This document shows positions 15,684 through 23,890 of a stretch of DNA of 41,698 nucleotides, one piece after another. The first letter of the stretch is position 1. Each line of letters begins with the position of its first letter. Source of the stretch: Bacteroidales bacterium UBA6244 (GTDB lineage: Bacteria > Bacteroidota > Bacteroidia > Bacteroidales > F082). The translations under genes and the position numbers were made by a program. The stretch covers positions 22,399 through 64,096 of the forward strand of contig DJVY01000118.1 of the NCBI GenBank assembly GCA_002440885.1, in the 5' to 3' direction. The notes beneath the pieces are model-generated. The model was not told the DNA's origin. It worked only from the letters and a program-made list of their open reading frames with translations, and ran no database searches.

Positions 15684-16988
15684 ATGTTGAAGAATTTTGT
15701 TGAAGAACTGCGTTGGCGAGGCATGATACACGACATGACTCCGGAGACCGAAGCTTATATGAACAGTCATCGTACGGCAGGATACGTGGGCATTGACCCA
15801 ACCGCCGACAGTCTGCATATCGGACACCTCGTGGGTGTAATGATGCTCAAACACCTCCAAATGTGTGGACATAAACCCATTGCTTTGGTTGGTGGAGCTA
15901 CAGGAATGATTGGTGACCCCTCCGGAAAATCACAGGAAAGAAACCTCCTTACCGAAGAAACCCTGCGCCAAAACGAAAATGGCTTAAAAAAACAATTGGC
16001 CAAATTCCTCGACTTCGACGAAACAAAACCGAATGCCGCGCTTCTGGTGAACAATTACGACTGGATGAAAAACTTCAGTTTCCTGGATTTCATTCGCGAT
16101 ATTGGTAAACATATCACCGTCAATTATATGATGGCAAAAGATTCGGTAAAAAAAAGGATTGCCGCTGAAAGCAAAACCGGCATGTCGTTTACCGAATTCA
16201 GCTACCAATTGGTGCAAGGCTACGACTTCCTGCATCTTTTTCAACATCAGGATTGCCATCTACAGATGGGAGGATCAGATCAGTGGGGAAATATTACTAC
16301 CGGAACTGAACTCATCCGCAGGAAACTGGGCAACGACAAGGAAGCCTTCGCCCTGACCTGCCCGCTGATCACCAAAGCCGATGGTTCGAAATTCGGAAAA
16401 ACTGAAAGTGGAAACGTATGGCTCGACCCTGAAAAAACATCTCCTTACGCTTTTTATCAGTTCTGGCTAAATGTGTCGGACGAAGATGCTGAAAAATACA
16501 TTAAGATATTTACACTCCTTAGCCTGGATGAAATCCAGACGTTGGTGGCTGAGCACAAAGAATCTCCGCATTTACGCTTGCTTCAAAAAACACTCGCTCA
16601 GGATATTACAACACGCGTGCACTCAGAAGAAGATTACCTGACCGCACTTGCAGCAACCGATCTTTTATTCGGCAAAGGAACCACTGAAATGCTAAAAAAA
16701 CTGAATGAAAAAACCTTGTTGGACATTTTTAGTGGCGTGCCGCAATCGGAAATTACCCGCGAGGAGTTTCTTTCTGGCATCGGCATTCTGGACTTTCTTG
16801 GTAGCAAAACCGGGATCTTTAGCTCAAATGGAGAAGCCCGCCGCATGCTGAAAGAAAATGGAGTCTCCATAAACAAGGAAAAAATAAACGAATCCTATCA
16901 ACTGTCAGAGAACGATCTGCTTAACAACCAATACGTTCTGGTACAAAAAGGGAAAAAGAATTATTTTTTAGTTCGGGTACTATCTTAA
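15684..16988 (+). CDS. tyrS: Tyrosyl-tRNA synthetase
   Basis: This 434-aa class I synthetase charges tRNA-Tyr. The HIGH motif is at residues 45-48 (DPTADSLHIGHLVG). The KMSKS-equivalent is KFGKTESGNVWLDP, which follows the E. coli-type TyrRS version. A C-terminal S4 RNA-binding domain is complete (TGIFSSNGEARRMLKENGVSINKEKI region, near residues 370-400). The GGSDQWGNITTG tyrosine-site loop is present. The gene is divergent from the polysaccharide block, and its promoter overlaps the short 112-bp shared region. Confidence 0.97.
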   Translation: MLKNFVEELRWRGMIHDMTPETEAYMNSHRTAGYVGIDPTADSLHIGHLVGVMMLKHLQMCGHKPIALVGGATGMIGDPSGKSQERNLLTEETLRQNENGLKKQLAKFLDFDETKPNAALLVNNYDWMKNFSFLDFIRDIGKHITVNYMMAKDSVKKRIAAESKTGMSFTEFSYQLVQGYDFLHLFQHQDCHLQMGGSDQWGNITTGTELIRRKLGNDKEAFALTCPLITKADGSKFGKTESGNVWLDPEKTSPYAFYQFWLNVSDEDAEKYIKIFTLLSLDEIQTLVAEHKESPHLRLLQKTLAQDITTRVHSEEDYLTALAATDLLFGKGTTEMLKKLNEKTLLDIFSGVPQSEITREEFLSGIGILDFLGSKTGIFSSNGEARRMLKENGVSINKEKINESYQLSENDLLNNQYVLVQKGKKNYFLVRVLS

Positions 16989-17035
16989 GCACAATAAATA
17001 TTGCTATTATTGCAGTAAAGCTTAATATAACTGCC

Positions 17036-17698
17036 ATGAAAACTCTACAAACTGTATTAGCAATATTGTTTATCGGGCTTTTTCCTCTTATTTCTGTAGG
17101 CCAAAATTCTTTTTATGATGGGGAAGTGCACAAAAAGGGCATAGCTGTTGGCATAAAACTCACAAGTTTCGGTCCCGGAGCAGACGTTGTGGCAACCCTG
17201 ACAAAAAAACTCAATGTACGCGCCGGAGTAGCCTATTTTCAATACAAATACAACCAAAATATCGTTTCGGGTGATGCGACAACCTACAACAGTAAAGCCA
17301 AACTTGGGGCTGTTACTTTGGGTGTCGACTGGCAATTTGTACGTTTTATGTACCTTTCGGGAGGTTTGATTTACAATTTTTCAACAATCAACTTCGATGT
17401 TGTACCTACCACCCCTACCCCCGAAGACAATGGATTAGTAGCCTATCATCTCGAACCCAATCATTATTGTCCCTATCTTTCGGTAGGAATTGGGCGTACC
17501 ATTTCACGAAATAAAATTGTTAGTTTCGGTTTCGATATTGGCCTAGCCTATCAGGGGACTACTTCGGTTGATTATGTCGTTACCCCAACGATCTCCAGCA
17601 CCAAACTTACGAAATGGACAAACAACATTAAAAGCGGCTCTAAATACTACAAATTTTACCCGATTATCAATTTTTTAGTCGCCTTTAGGCTGTTTTAA
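17036..17698 (+). CDS. Outer-membrane beta-barrel protein, unknown function
   Basis: This 220-aa protein has an N-terminal signal peptide (MKTLQTVLAILFIGLFPLIS, cleavage likely near SVGQ-NS). Alternating aromatic/hydrophobic strands follow, and the chain ends in phenylalanine (AFRLF), as expected for an outer-membrane barrel of about eight strands. No catalytic motif or named family is recognised. It is 47 bp downstream of tyrS and has no clear promoter of its own, although functional linkage to tyrS is unlikely. Confidence 0.7.
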   Translation: MKTLQTVLAILFIGLFPLISVGQNSFYDGEVHKKGIAVGIKLTSFGPGADVVATLTKKLNVRAGVAYFQYKYNQNIVSGDATTYNSKAKLGAVTLGVDWQFVRFMYLSGGLIYNFSTINFDVVPTTPTPEDNGLVAYHLEPNHYCPYLSVGIGRTISRNKIVSFGFDIGLAYQGTTSVDYVVTPTISSTKLTKWTNNIKSGSKYYKFYPIINFLVAFRLF

Positions 17699-17754
17699 CT
17701 CTCGTTTCTTTTTTTGACAAACTAATCATCTTAACAACGAATCTGGCGTTTTTG

Positions 17755-17768
17755 TTCCCGTCCGGGAA
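17755..17768. promoter_or_regulatory. 14-bp palindrome upstream of sod
   Basis: TTCCCG-TC-CGGGAA is a perfect inverted repeat about 50 bp upstream of the sod -33 element. It could be an operator or a weak hairpin closing the previous transcript; no T-run follows. Function is unassigned. Confidence 0.3.
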
Positions 17769-17817
17769 ACAACAACAATCTACCAACATATTATTTAACA
17801 ATTATTTAGAGATTCTA

Positions 17818-17849
17818 TTTGTAATTATTCTAAATTATATTTACTTTTG
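17818..17849 (+). promoter_or_regulatory. Promoter for superoxide dismutase
   Basis: TTTG at 17818-17821, a 20-bp spacer and TACTTTTG at 17842-17849 fit the -33/-7 consensus. The leader to the ATG at 17886 would be about 30 nt. Confidence 0.7.
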
Positions 17850-17885
17850 CCGAAATAAATATTTGTTAATTAAAAACTTGAAAAT

Positions 17886-18479
17886 ATGTCATTCACACTT
17901 CCAGCACTCGATTACGCCTACAACGCGTTAGAACCGCATATTGATGCCAGAACGATGGAAATCCATCACACAAAACACCACCAGGGTTATATTACCAACC
18001 TGAACAACGCCATTCAGGGAACGGAACTTGAAAGCAAAAGCATTGAAGAAATCATGGCCAACATTTCAAGCGCTCCAGTAGCCGTGTGTAACAACGGAGG
18101 CGGACACTACAACCACAGCCTGTTTTGGAAAATGCTTTCACCAAACGGAGGCGGCATGCCTTCAGGTGCTTTGCTTAGCGAAATAGAAAAATACTTTGGC
18201 TCGTTCGACAGTTTTAAAGCCGAATTTATAAAAGCCGCCAGCACCCGTTTTGGATCGGGATGGGCATGGCTTGTAAAAAATGATTCTGGCCTGGTAGTTA
18301 CTTCTACACCCAATCAAGACAACCCACTGATGGATCTGGCAGAAGTAAAAGGTACGCCGATTTTAGGATTGGATGTCTGGGAACATGCTTATTACCTGCA
18401 TTACCAAAACAGAAGACCTGATTATATCAGTGCATTCTTTAATGTAATTAACTGGAACGAAGTGGCCGCAAGACTGTAA
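17886..18479 (+). CDS. sodA: Superoxide dismutase, Fe/Mn family (Mn-like)
   Basis: This 197-aa cytoplasmic enzyme dismutates superoxide to oxygen and hydrogen peroxide. The four metal ligands are H27, H77, D163 and H167 (DVWEHAYYLHY). The active-site segment GGGHYNHSLFW resembles manganese enzymes rather than the AAQxxNHTFYW of iron enzymes, so Mn or cambialistic use is likely. Length is normal and there is no signal peptide. The gene is monocistronic, with its own promoter and a strong terminator. Its presence points to an oxygen-exposed or aerotolerant lifestyle. Confidence 0.95.
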   Translation: MSFTLPALDYAYNALEPHIDARTMEIHHTKHHQGYITNLNNAIQGTELESKSIEEIMANISSAPVAVCNNGGGHYNHSLFWKMLSPNGGGMPSGALLSEIEKYFGSFDSFKAEFIKAASTRFGSGWAWLVKNDSGLVVTSTPNQDNPLMDLAEVKGTPILGLDVWEHAYYLHYQNRRPDYISAFFNVINWNEVAARL

Positions 18480-18502
18480 AACACCACCCGCATAACAAAC
18501 AC

Positions 18503-18534
18503 ATCCCGAAGCTTCAAGTTTCGGGATTTTTTTT
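18503..18534 (+). terminator. Intrinsic terminator after sod
   Basis: The stem ATCCCGAA (18503-18510) pairs with TTCGGGAT (18520-18527) over a 9-nt loop and runs into eight T's. Confidence 0.88.
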
Positions 18535-18649
18535 GTTTTGCCGGCTCGCATTTGTTAACAATTGCTTGTGACTAACTCACCTAAGAACCAGCGACCGGCA
18601 AACACTTCTGTTGCTACTTTTACATTCAGGATTTGTTTTCCTAAAAGCT

Positions 18650-19546
18650 ATGAAAGAAACTGAAAATTTGAATCAACTTAAGGCCTTGGTAAGCCTGATG
18701 GATGAGCCAAGCGATGAGATTTTCACGGAAATACAATCGAAAATTATTTCATTTGGAACGGAAGCCATCCCTGTTCTTCAAGACGCATGGCTTAACACTT
18801 TTGTGACAGATCAATCGCAGAGGCTGGAAAGCACGATTGAAGAAATCAGATTTAATAACCTGACCTCCCTGATTTTAAATTGGCTTGAAACACACGATAC
18901 ACCTTCGACCAATTTACTGCATATTGCGGCGGAATATGTTAACGAAAACTACGATCACCTCTTGCACCAAAAATGGCTTGATTCCATACATAGAGATTGT
19001 TGGCTCGAGATTAACGATGACTTAACTCCACTCGAAAAAATCAATGTATTAAATCACATTATTTATCAGGTGCACGAAATTAACAGTTTTTTACCCAATC
19101 AAAATCAATTACTTGGGTTTTTTCCAGATTATATCAGAAACACAAAAAAAGGAAACGCCTTATCCATCGGATTCATCTACCTCACCTTAGCACAAAAACT
19201 CAAGATTCCCCTTTACGGAATAAACCTGCCCAATCAATTTATTTTGGCCTTTCTCGACAAACCCTTGATAAATGCACCGGAAAAGCCATTGGAGGTCGTC
19301 CAAAACAATATCCTCTTCTACATAAACCCTTCTAATTCAGGAGCCGTGTTTACAAAAAGAGAAATCACAAACTACCTGAACCATCAGGGAATTAAAGCAG
19401 CTGAATCCCATTACCTGCCTTGCACCAGAAAAACAATGGCGCGGATTTTTTTCAGCGAACTGCATCAATGTCTGCTGGAAGAAAACAGAAATACCAAAGG
19501 CACGAGGGTACTCGATCTCATCCAGCTCATCAACTCAATACATTGA
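18650..19546 (+). CDS. SirB1-type transglutaminase-like protein
   Basis: This 298-aa cytoplasmic protein has a helical N-terminal region (residues 1-110) and a Transglut_core2/SirB1-like domain. The signature is LEKINVLNHIIYQVH and KKGNALSIGFIYLTLAQKLKIPLYGINLPNQFIL, where other members read RRGNPISLG...LPV.GV..PGHFL. Members are usually non-enzymatic, and their role is not established. I start at ATG 18650. A TTG at 18611 would add 13 residues but overlaps a promoter-like TACTTTTA (18614-18621). It is convergent with purC, with an 18-bp gap and no terminator between them. Confidence 0.78.
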   Translation: MKETENLNQLKALVSLMDEPSDEIFTEIQSKIISFGTEAIPVLQDAWLNTFVTDQSQRLESTIEEIRFNNLTSLILNWLETHDTPSTNLLHIAAEYVNENYDHLLHQKWLDSIHRDCWLEINDDLTPLEKINVLNHIIYQVHEINSFLPNQNQLLGFFPDYIRNTKKGNALSIGFIYLTLAQKLKIPLYGINLPNQFILAFLDKPLINAPEKPLEVVQNNILFYINPSNSGAVFTKREITNYLNHQGIKAAESHYLPCTRKTMARIFFSELHQCLLEENRNTKGTRVLDLIQLINSIH

Positions 19547-19564
19547 GTTAATCTGACTACGTCA

Positions 19565-20518
19565 CTATCTTTGTCCGCTCAAGTATGCGTTCACATTCCT
19601 TTCAATACGGGTCAGCACATCGCTACTATCCGATTTCTCAAAGGATTCGCCGGTAACTTTCTCATACAACTCAATATACCGGTTCGAAACGCTGTCGACA
19701 AACTCATCTGTCATTACCGGCACCTGCTGCCCGCTCAAGCCCTGAAATCCTTTTTCCATCAGCCATTCACGGACAAATTCTTTTGATAGTTGCTTTTGAG
19801 GCTCTCCTTTTTCAAAGCGGGCTTCATATTCATCCGCATAAAAATACCTGGATGAATCAGGCGTGTGTATTTCATCTATCAAATATATTTGCCCATCGTG
19901 CTTTCCAAATTCATACTTGGTATCCACCAGGATTAAGCCTTTTTCGGCAGCCATGCGGGTGCCGCGTTCAAAAAGAGAAAGCGAAATTTCTTCCAGCTGT
20001 TTATAATCTTTTTCTGAAACCAATCCCTGTCGGATAATCTCTTCCCGCGAAATATCCTCGTCATGCCCTTCGGTAGCCTTGGTAGTCGGGGTTAGGATTG
20101 GCTGTGGAAAACGCTGGTGCTCCTTTAATCCATCGGGCACAGGCACACCACAAATTTCGCGAATACCTTTCTTATAAGTACGCCACGAACTACCCGTTAA
20201 GTAGCCCCGAACAATCATCTCGACCGGAAAAGCATCGCAATACTGACCTACTGTAACCATTGGGTCAGGACTTGCTTCTTTCCAGTTCGGGACGATATCG
20301 CGGGTAGCATCCAGAAACTTGCAGGCTATTTGGTTAAGCACCTGCCCTTTGTAAGGAATTCCACGTGGCAATACCACATCAAAGGCGGAAATTCGATCGG
20401 TGGCAATCATAACCAGTTGTTTGTCATCGATGTTGTAAACATCTCTCACTTTTCCGTGGTAAACGCTTTTCTGCTTCGGAAAAACAAATTCAGTGTGAAC
20501 TAAGGCTTCTTCTTTCAT
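19565..20518 (-). CDS. purC: SAICAR synthase
   Basis: This 317-aa ATP-dependent ligase joins CAIR and aspartate in purine synthesis. Diagnostic segments are KVRDVYNIDDKQLVMIATDRISAFDVVLP near the N-terminus, VRGYLTGSSWRTY in the middle, and LVDTKYEFGKHDGQIYLIDEIHTPDSSRY. It is longer than the about 240-aa enterobacterial form and has the length usual in Bacteroidota and yeast-type enzymes. It lies 15 bp downstream of the phoH-like gene on the minus strand, which suggests one transcript. Confidence 0.97.
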   Translation of the reverse strand: MKEEALVHTEFVFPKQKSVYHGKVRDVYNIDDKQLVMIATDRISAFDVVLPRGIPYKGQVLNQIACKFLDATRDIVPNWKEASPDPMVTVGQYCDAFPVEMIVRGYLTGSSWRTYKKGIREICGVPVPDGLKEHQRFPQPILTPTTKATEGHDEDISREEIIRQGLVSEKDYKQLEEISLSLFERGTRMAAEKGLILVDTKYEFGKHDGQIYLIDEIHTPDSSRYFYADEYEARFEKGEPQKQLSKEFVREWLMEKGFQGLSGQQVPVMTDEFVDSVSNRYIELYEKVTGESFEKSDSSDVLTRIERNVNAYLSGQR

Positions 20519-20533
20519 ATAGATAGGGTTTAA

Positions 20534-21481
20534 TTATTCTTCTGTTTTCGCATAGGCTTCAATAATTTTCGTCACCAGCTTATGACGAACTACATCGCTG
20601 CCATCAAGGTAAATAAAATCAATTCCTCTGATCCCAGTCAGTATCTTTTGTGCCTGAAACAGTCCTGACTGCTTTTTTCGCGGCAAGTCAATTTGAGTTA
20701 CATCACCAGTTACGATGAACTTCGAGGCTTTTCCCATGCGGGTGAGGAACATTTTAAGCTGACTTTCAGAAGCATTCTGTGCTTCATCCAGAATGGCATA
20801 CACATTACTCAGGGTGCGTCCACGCATAAAGGCAAGTGGCGCAATTTCAATGGTTTCATCTTCAAGATACGACAGAAATTTCTGGGTTGGAAGCATGTCG
20901 CGCAATGCATCATAGAGCGGTTGAAGATAAGGATCAAGCTTTTCTTTCATGTCGCCTGGCAAAAATCCCAGACTTTCTCCTGCTTCGATGGCAGGCCGGG
21001 TGAGGATTATTTTCTTTATTTCTTTGTTCTTTAATGCTTTAACAGCCAAAGCAACTGCCGTATAGGTCTTGCCCGTGCCGGCAGGCCCAATGGCAAACAC
21101 CAAATCATTCTCAGCAGCACTACTAACCATTCTTTTCTGGTTTTTGGTTAAGGCCTTAATGGGTTTACCATGCCGACCAAACACAAGCACATCGCCATCT
21201 GCATCGTGCAAACTTCTGCCGTTACTCTCATCTTCTCCCATAATCTGTGTAACAGCATCCTGATTAATTTTGCCAAATTTCTCATAATGAACCTGAAGTA
21301 AGTCGAAACGTCTTTCAAATTCAGTTATTTGATCAAGATCGCCGTAAAGCTTCAGAAACTCACCACGCGCCACAAACTTTAGCTTCGGAAAAAGGTGTTG
21401 CATTTGCGTAAGATGCGCATCGGCAGGTCCAAAAATTTCGAGAGGACTGGCCACTTCTATTTGTATGATATGTTCACTCAT
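20534..21481 (-). CDS. PhoH-family ATPase
   Basis: This 315-aa cytoplasmic protein has a Walker A motif at residues 132-139 (GPAGTGKT) and a Walker B followed by the family signature ILDEAQNASESQLKMFLTRMG. VTGDVTQIDLP and GIRGIDFIYLDGSDVVRH are also characteristic. The N-terminal KH-like segment (residues 1-80) is present. PhoH proteins are RNA/ATP-binding proteins of uncertain role, linked to phosphate starvation in E. coli and to RNA metabolism near ybeY elsewhere. Here the partner is purC. A -7 element lies at 21522-21529. Confidence 0.92.
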   Translation of the reverse strand: MSEHIIQIEVASPLEIFGPADAHLTQMQHLFPKLKFVARGEFLKLYGDLDQITEFERRFDLLQVHYEKFGKINQDAVTQIMGEDESNGRSLHDADGDVLVFGRHGKPIKALTKNQKRMVSSAAENDLVFAIGPAGTGKTYTAVALAVKALKNKEIKKIILTRPAIEAGESLGFLPGDMKEKLDPYLQPLYDALRDMLPTQKFLSYLEDETIEIAPLAFMRGRTLSNVYAILDEAQNASESQLKMFLTRMGKASKFIVTGDVTQIDLPRKKQSGLFQAQKILTGIRGIDFIYLDGSDVVRHKLVTKIIEAYAKTEE

Positions 21482-21521
21482 TCAGTATTATTAATGTTTC
21501 GGCCTTAATTATCCGAGAGGT

Positions 21522-21529
21522 CAAAAATA
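21522..21529 (-). promoter_or_regulatory. -7 element for phoH-like/purC transcript
   Basis: The minus strand reads TATTTTTG, matching TAnnTTTG, 40 bp before the phoH start. It is divergent from the element at 21565. Confidence 0.5.
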
Positions 21530-21564
21530 TTAAAAATAGTTCCTGCTCACGGTTCAATTTTTTA

Positions 21565-21572
21565 TAATTTTG
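21565..21572 (+). promoter_or_regulatory. -7 element for SAM hydroxide adenosyltransferase gene
   Basis: TAATTTTG fits TAnnTTTG and lies 49 bp before the ATG at 21622. It is arranged back to back with the phoH promoter. Confidence 0.5.
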
Positions 21573-21621
21573 GTGTTTTGGCAAATCCTTCCCGAAGGAC
21601 TAATTTTCAAACTACTAACTG

Positions 21622-22431
21622 ATGGGTGTGATAACATTGACAAGTGATTGGGGAACGGCAGACTATTACGTAGCGGCCGTGAAAGGTATGATTTTGAAAC
21701 ACCATCCTGAAGCTAAAATTGTTGACATAACGCATGAAATCAATAAATTCGATTCCGGTATGGCTGCCTTCATGATAAAACATGCCTATCCGGGATTTCC
21801 AAAAAATTCTATACACATCATCGGCGTGAACACGGAGGAGTCAATTAACGAACCTCACACCATTGCCTATTACGCCGGGCAGTATTTTATAGGAACGGAT
21901 AACGGCGTTTTCTCGATGATCTTTGATGGAGACCCCGACTGGATGATCGAACTCGATATCCCGCACGAATCATTGGGCTTCACCTTTTCAAGCCGCGACA
22001 GATTTGCCATGGCCGCTGCACGAATTGCCATAGGGGAAGACCCGAAAAAACTCGGAAGCGAAAAGTTGACACTAAACAAAAAAATGCTGTTCAAGCCTGT
22101 TATCGATCCTGATCACATCAAGGCCATGGTTATCCATATCGATGGTTACCAAAATTTGATTACAAACATCGACCAAAACACATTCGAAAATTTCACCAAA
22201 GGGAAACCTTTTGAGATTTCATTCCGTTCGCAACGATACAAAATCACTGAGGTTAATGAAGCCTACACCGATGTGCGCCCCGGTGAAATAGTCGCCGTTT
22301 TTGCCTCCAACAGCTTGCTCGAAATTGCTATCAACCAGGGGAAAGCTGCCTCTTTGTTGGGGATTCATAAAAACGATCCTGTGATTGTTTCATTGCAAAA
22401 ACATAAAAATGACCACAACTTACTCTTCTAA
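21622..22431 (+). CDS. SAM hydroxide adenosyltransferase (DUF62/SAM hydrolase)
   Basis: This 269-aa cytoplasmic protein belongs to the family that includes the SAM-dependent chlorinase/fluorinase. It begins GVITLTSDWGTADYYVAAVKG, followed by VDITHEINKFD and HIIGVNTEES, and has YYAGQYFIGTDNGVFSM. A C-terminal beta domain carries ITNIDQNTFE. Non-halogenating members split S-adenosylmethionine with hydroxide into adenosine and methionine. The fluorinase-specific insertion is not evident, so hydrolysis is more likely than halogenation. It is 3 bp from the SDR gene that follows. Confidence 0.9.
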   Translation: MGVITLTSDWGTADYYVAAVKGMILKHHPEAKIVDITHEINKFDSGMAAFMIKHAYPGFPKNSIHIIGVNTEESINEPHTIAYYAGQYFIGTDNGVFSMIFDGDPDWMIELDIPHESLGFTFSSRDRFAMAAARIAIGEDPKKLGSEKLTLNKKMLFKPVIDPDHIKAMVIHIDGYQNLITNIDQNTFENFTKGKPFEISFRSQRYKITEVNEAYTDVRPGEIVAVFASNSLLEIAINQGKAASLLGIHKNDPVIVSLQKHKNDHNLLF

Positions 22432-22434
22432 TCC

Positions 22435-23463
22435 ATGACAACAAAAACCGGCATTTTAGTTACCGGTGGCACTGGTCTGGTAGGAGCTCATTTACTGTTT
22501 CACCTCACCTCCAAGGGTCATCAGGTAAGGGCTTTGAAACGAAAAAAATCTTCTCTTGAGTTGGCAAAAAAAGTCTTTGCGTGGTACGGCTCTATCAACC
22601 CCAAACAATGGGATTTAGTCACCTGGTTTGATGGCGACCTGCTGGATATTAACTCGCTAGAGGATGCTTTCGATGGCATTGGCTACGTATACCACGCCGC
22701 CGCAATTGTCTCCTTTCAAGGTACAGACAAATCAATTATTGCCCAAACCAATCATACAGGTACCGCAAACCTGGTAAACATTGCCCTGAATAGAAAGATC
22801 ACAAAACTTGTTTACGTAAGCAGTATCGGCACATTAGGACGATCGGAACAAGATGAAGAGGTAAGCGAAACCCATTTCTGGAACAACAAGAAAACATCCG
22901 TTTACAGCAAAAGCAAATATGATGCGGAGCAAGAAGTCTGGCGTGGCATGGCCGAAGGGCTCTCTGCCGTCATCATCAATCCTTCCATTATCATCGGCCC
23001 TGGCAACTGGTCACAAGGCAGCGCACAACTGTTTTCAACCTTGTGGAAAGGGCTTAAATTTTACACTGCGGGATCAAATGGATTTGTTTGCGTTAACGAT
23101 GTGGTAAGAATAATGATCTTACTCATGAACAGCGAAATCAATGGCGAAAGATTCATCGTGTCATCAGAGAATGTGAGCTACGAACAGCTCTTCCTCTGGA
23201 TGGCTGAGGGAATGGAAGTTGCAAACCCTAAAATAAAAGCCGGACCGATTTTAAGCGCAATCAGCTGGAGATTACTGGCGTTAAAGGGTCTTTTTACCGG
23301 AAAAAAATCGACCATAACAAGGGAAACAGCGCAAACCGCCCAACAAAACTACAAGTACACAAACAAAAAGATTAAAACCGCCCTGAGATTCGAGTTCACT
23401 CCTGTAAAACAATGCGTTATTCAGACAGCAAAATTTTTCCTACAAGACAAGACCAGAAATTAA
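22435..23463 (+). CDS. NAD(P)-dependent epimerase/reductase (extended SDR)
   Basis: This 342-aa cytoplasmic Rossmann-fold protein has the cofactor loop VTGGTGLVGAHL near residues 9-20. The active-site YSKSK (Y-x3-K) follows SSIGTLG, and NPSIIIGPGNW is present. The overall pattern is that of dihydroflavonol reductase/3-beta-HSD-like extended SDRs. The substrate cannot be named from sequence. It follows the SAM-hydrolase gene by 3 bp and is convergent with acpS (5-bp gap), with no recognisable terminator. Confidence 0.88.
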   Translation: MTTKTGILVTGGTGLVGAHLLFHLTSKGHQVRALKRKKSSLELAKKVFAWYGSINPKQWDLVTWFDGDLLDINSLEDAFDGIGYVYHAAAIVSFQGTDKSIIAQTNHTGTANLVNIALNRKITKLVYVSSIGTLGRSEQDEEVSETHFWNNKKTSVYSKSKYDAEQEVWRGMAEGLSAVIINPSIIIGPGNWSQGSAQLFSTLWKGLKFYTAGSNGFVCVNDVVRIMILLMNSEINGERFIVSSENVSYEQLFLWMAEGMEVANPKIKAGPILSAISWRLLALKGLFTGKKSTITRETAQTAQQNYKYTNKKIKTALRFEFTPVKQCVIQTAKFFLQDKTRN

Positions 23464-23468
23464 GCCAC

Positions 23469-23846
23469 TCATTTTTCCATCACAACCATAGCATTTGCCA
23501 TTTCCTTTACATGGGAAATGCTCAAATGAATATGTTGCACGTTCTGCTCAGCTATAAACTCCTTAACTTTCCCATGCAATACAACAGTTGGCTTACCCAG
23601 GTCATCGTTCAGCACTTCAATTTCATGGAAAGCCATTCCATAACGATAGCCTGTGCCCAAAGCCTTAAAGAAAGCTTCCTTAGCGGCAAACCGAGCGGCG
23701 TAGCACTGAAAACGTGTTACCCCGCTTTTATTACAATACGATTGCTCGCGTTCGGTAAAAATCCGACGCATGAGTGCCTCGTTATCGGTTAGCGACCGTT
23801 CCATTCTGGCTACTTCAATAATATCCGTGCCTATTCCAAAAACCAT
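23469..23846 (-). CDS. acpS: Holo-ACP synthase
   Basis: This 125-aa trimeric 4'-phosphopantetheinyl transferase activates acyl carrier protein. Magnesium ligands D8 (GIGTDIIEVARME) and E57 (ARFAAKEAFFKALGTG) are present, and HLSISHVKEMANAMVV forms the last strand. Size is standard. It lies 44 bp downstream of kbl on the same strand, without a promoter-like element in the gap, so read-through from kbl is likely. Its product serves the fatty acid and lipid A steps encoded by fabZ and lpx genes elsewhere in the window. Confidence 0.96.
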   Translation of the reverse strand: MVFGIGTDIIEVARMERSLTDNEALMRRIFTEREQSYCNKSGVTRFQCYAARFAAKEAFFKALGTGYRYGMAFHEIEVLNDDLGKPTVVLHGKVKEFIAEQNVQHIHLSISHVKEMANAMVVMEK

Positions 23847-23890
23847 CTAATAAGGTGTTTAAAAGGATGAATGCTCCAAAAGGAGTAGTG

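Noticed and set aside
19567..19574. TATCTTTG promoter-like element on the + strand near the purC end
   Set aside because: It lies within the purC 3' end, and no + strand gene follows for more than 2 kb.
21622..22431. Fluorinase or chlorinase function for the SAM-dependent enzyme
   Set aside because: No halogenase-specific insertion is visible; the more common SAM hydrolase activity fits better.
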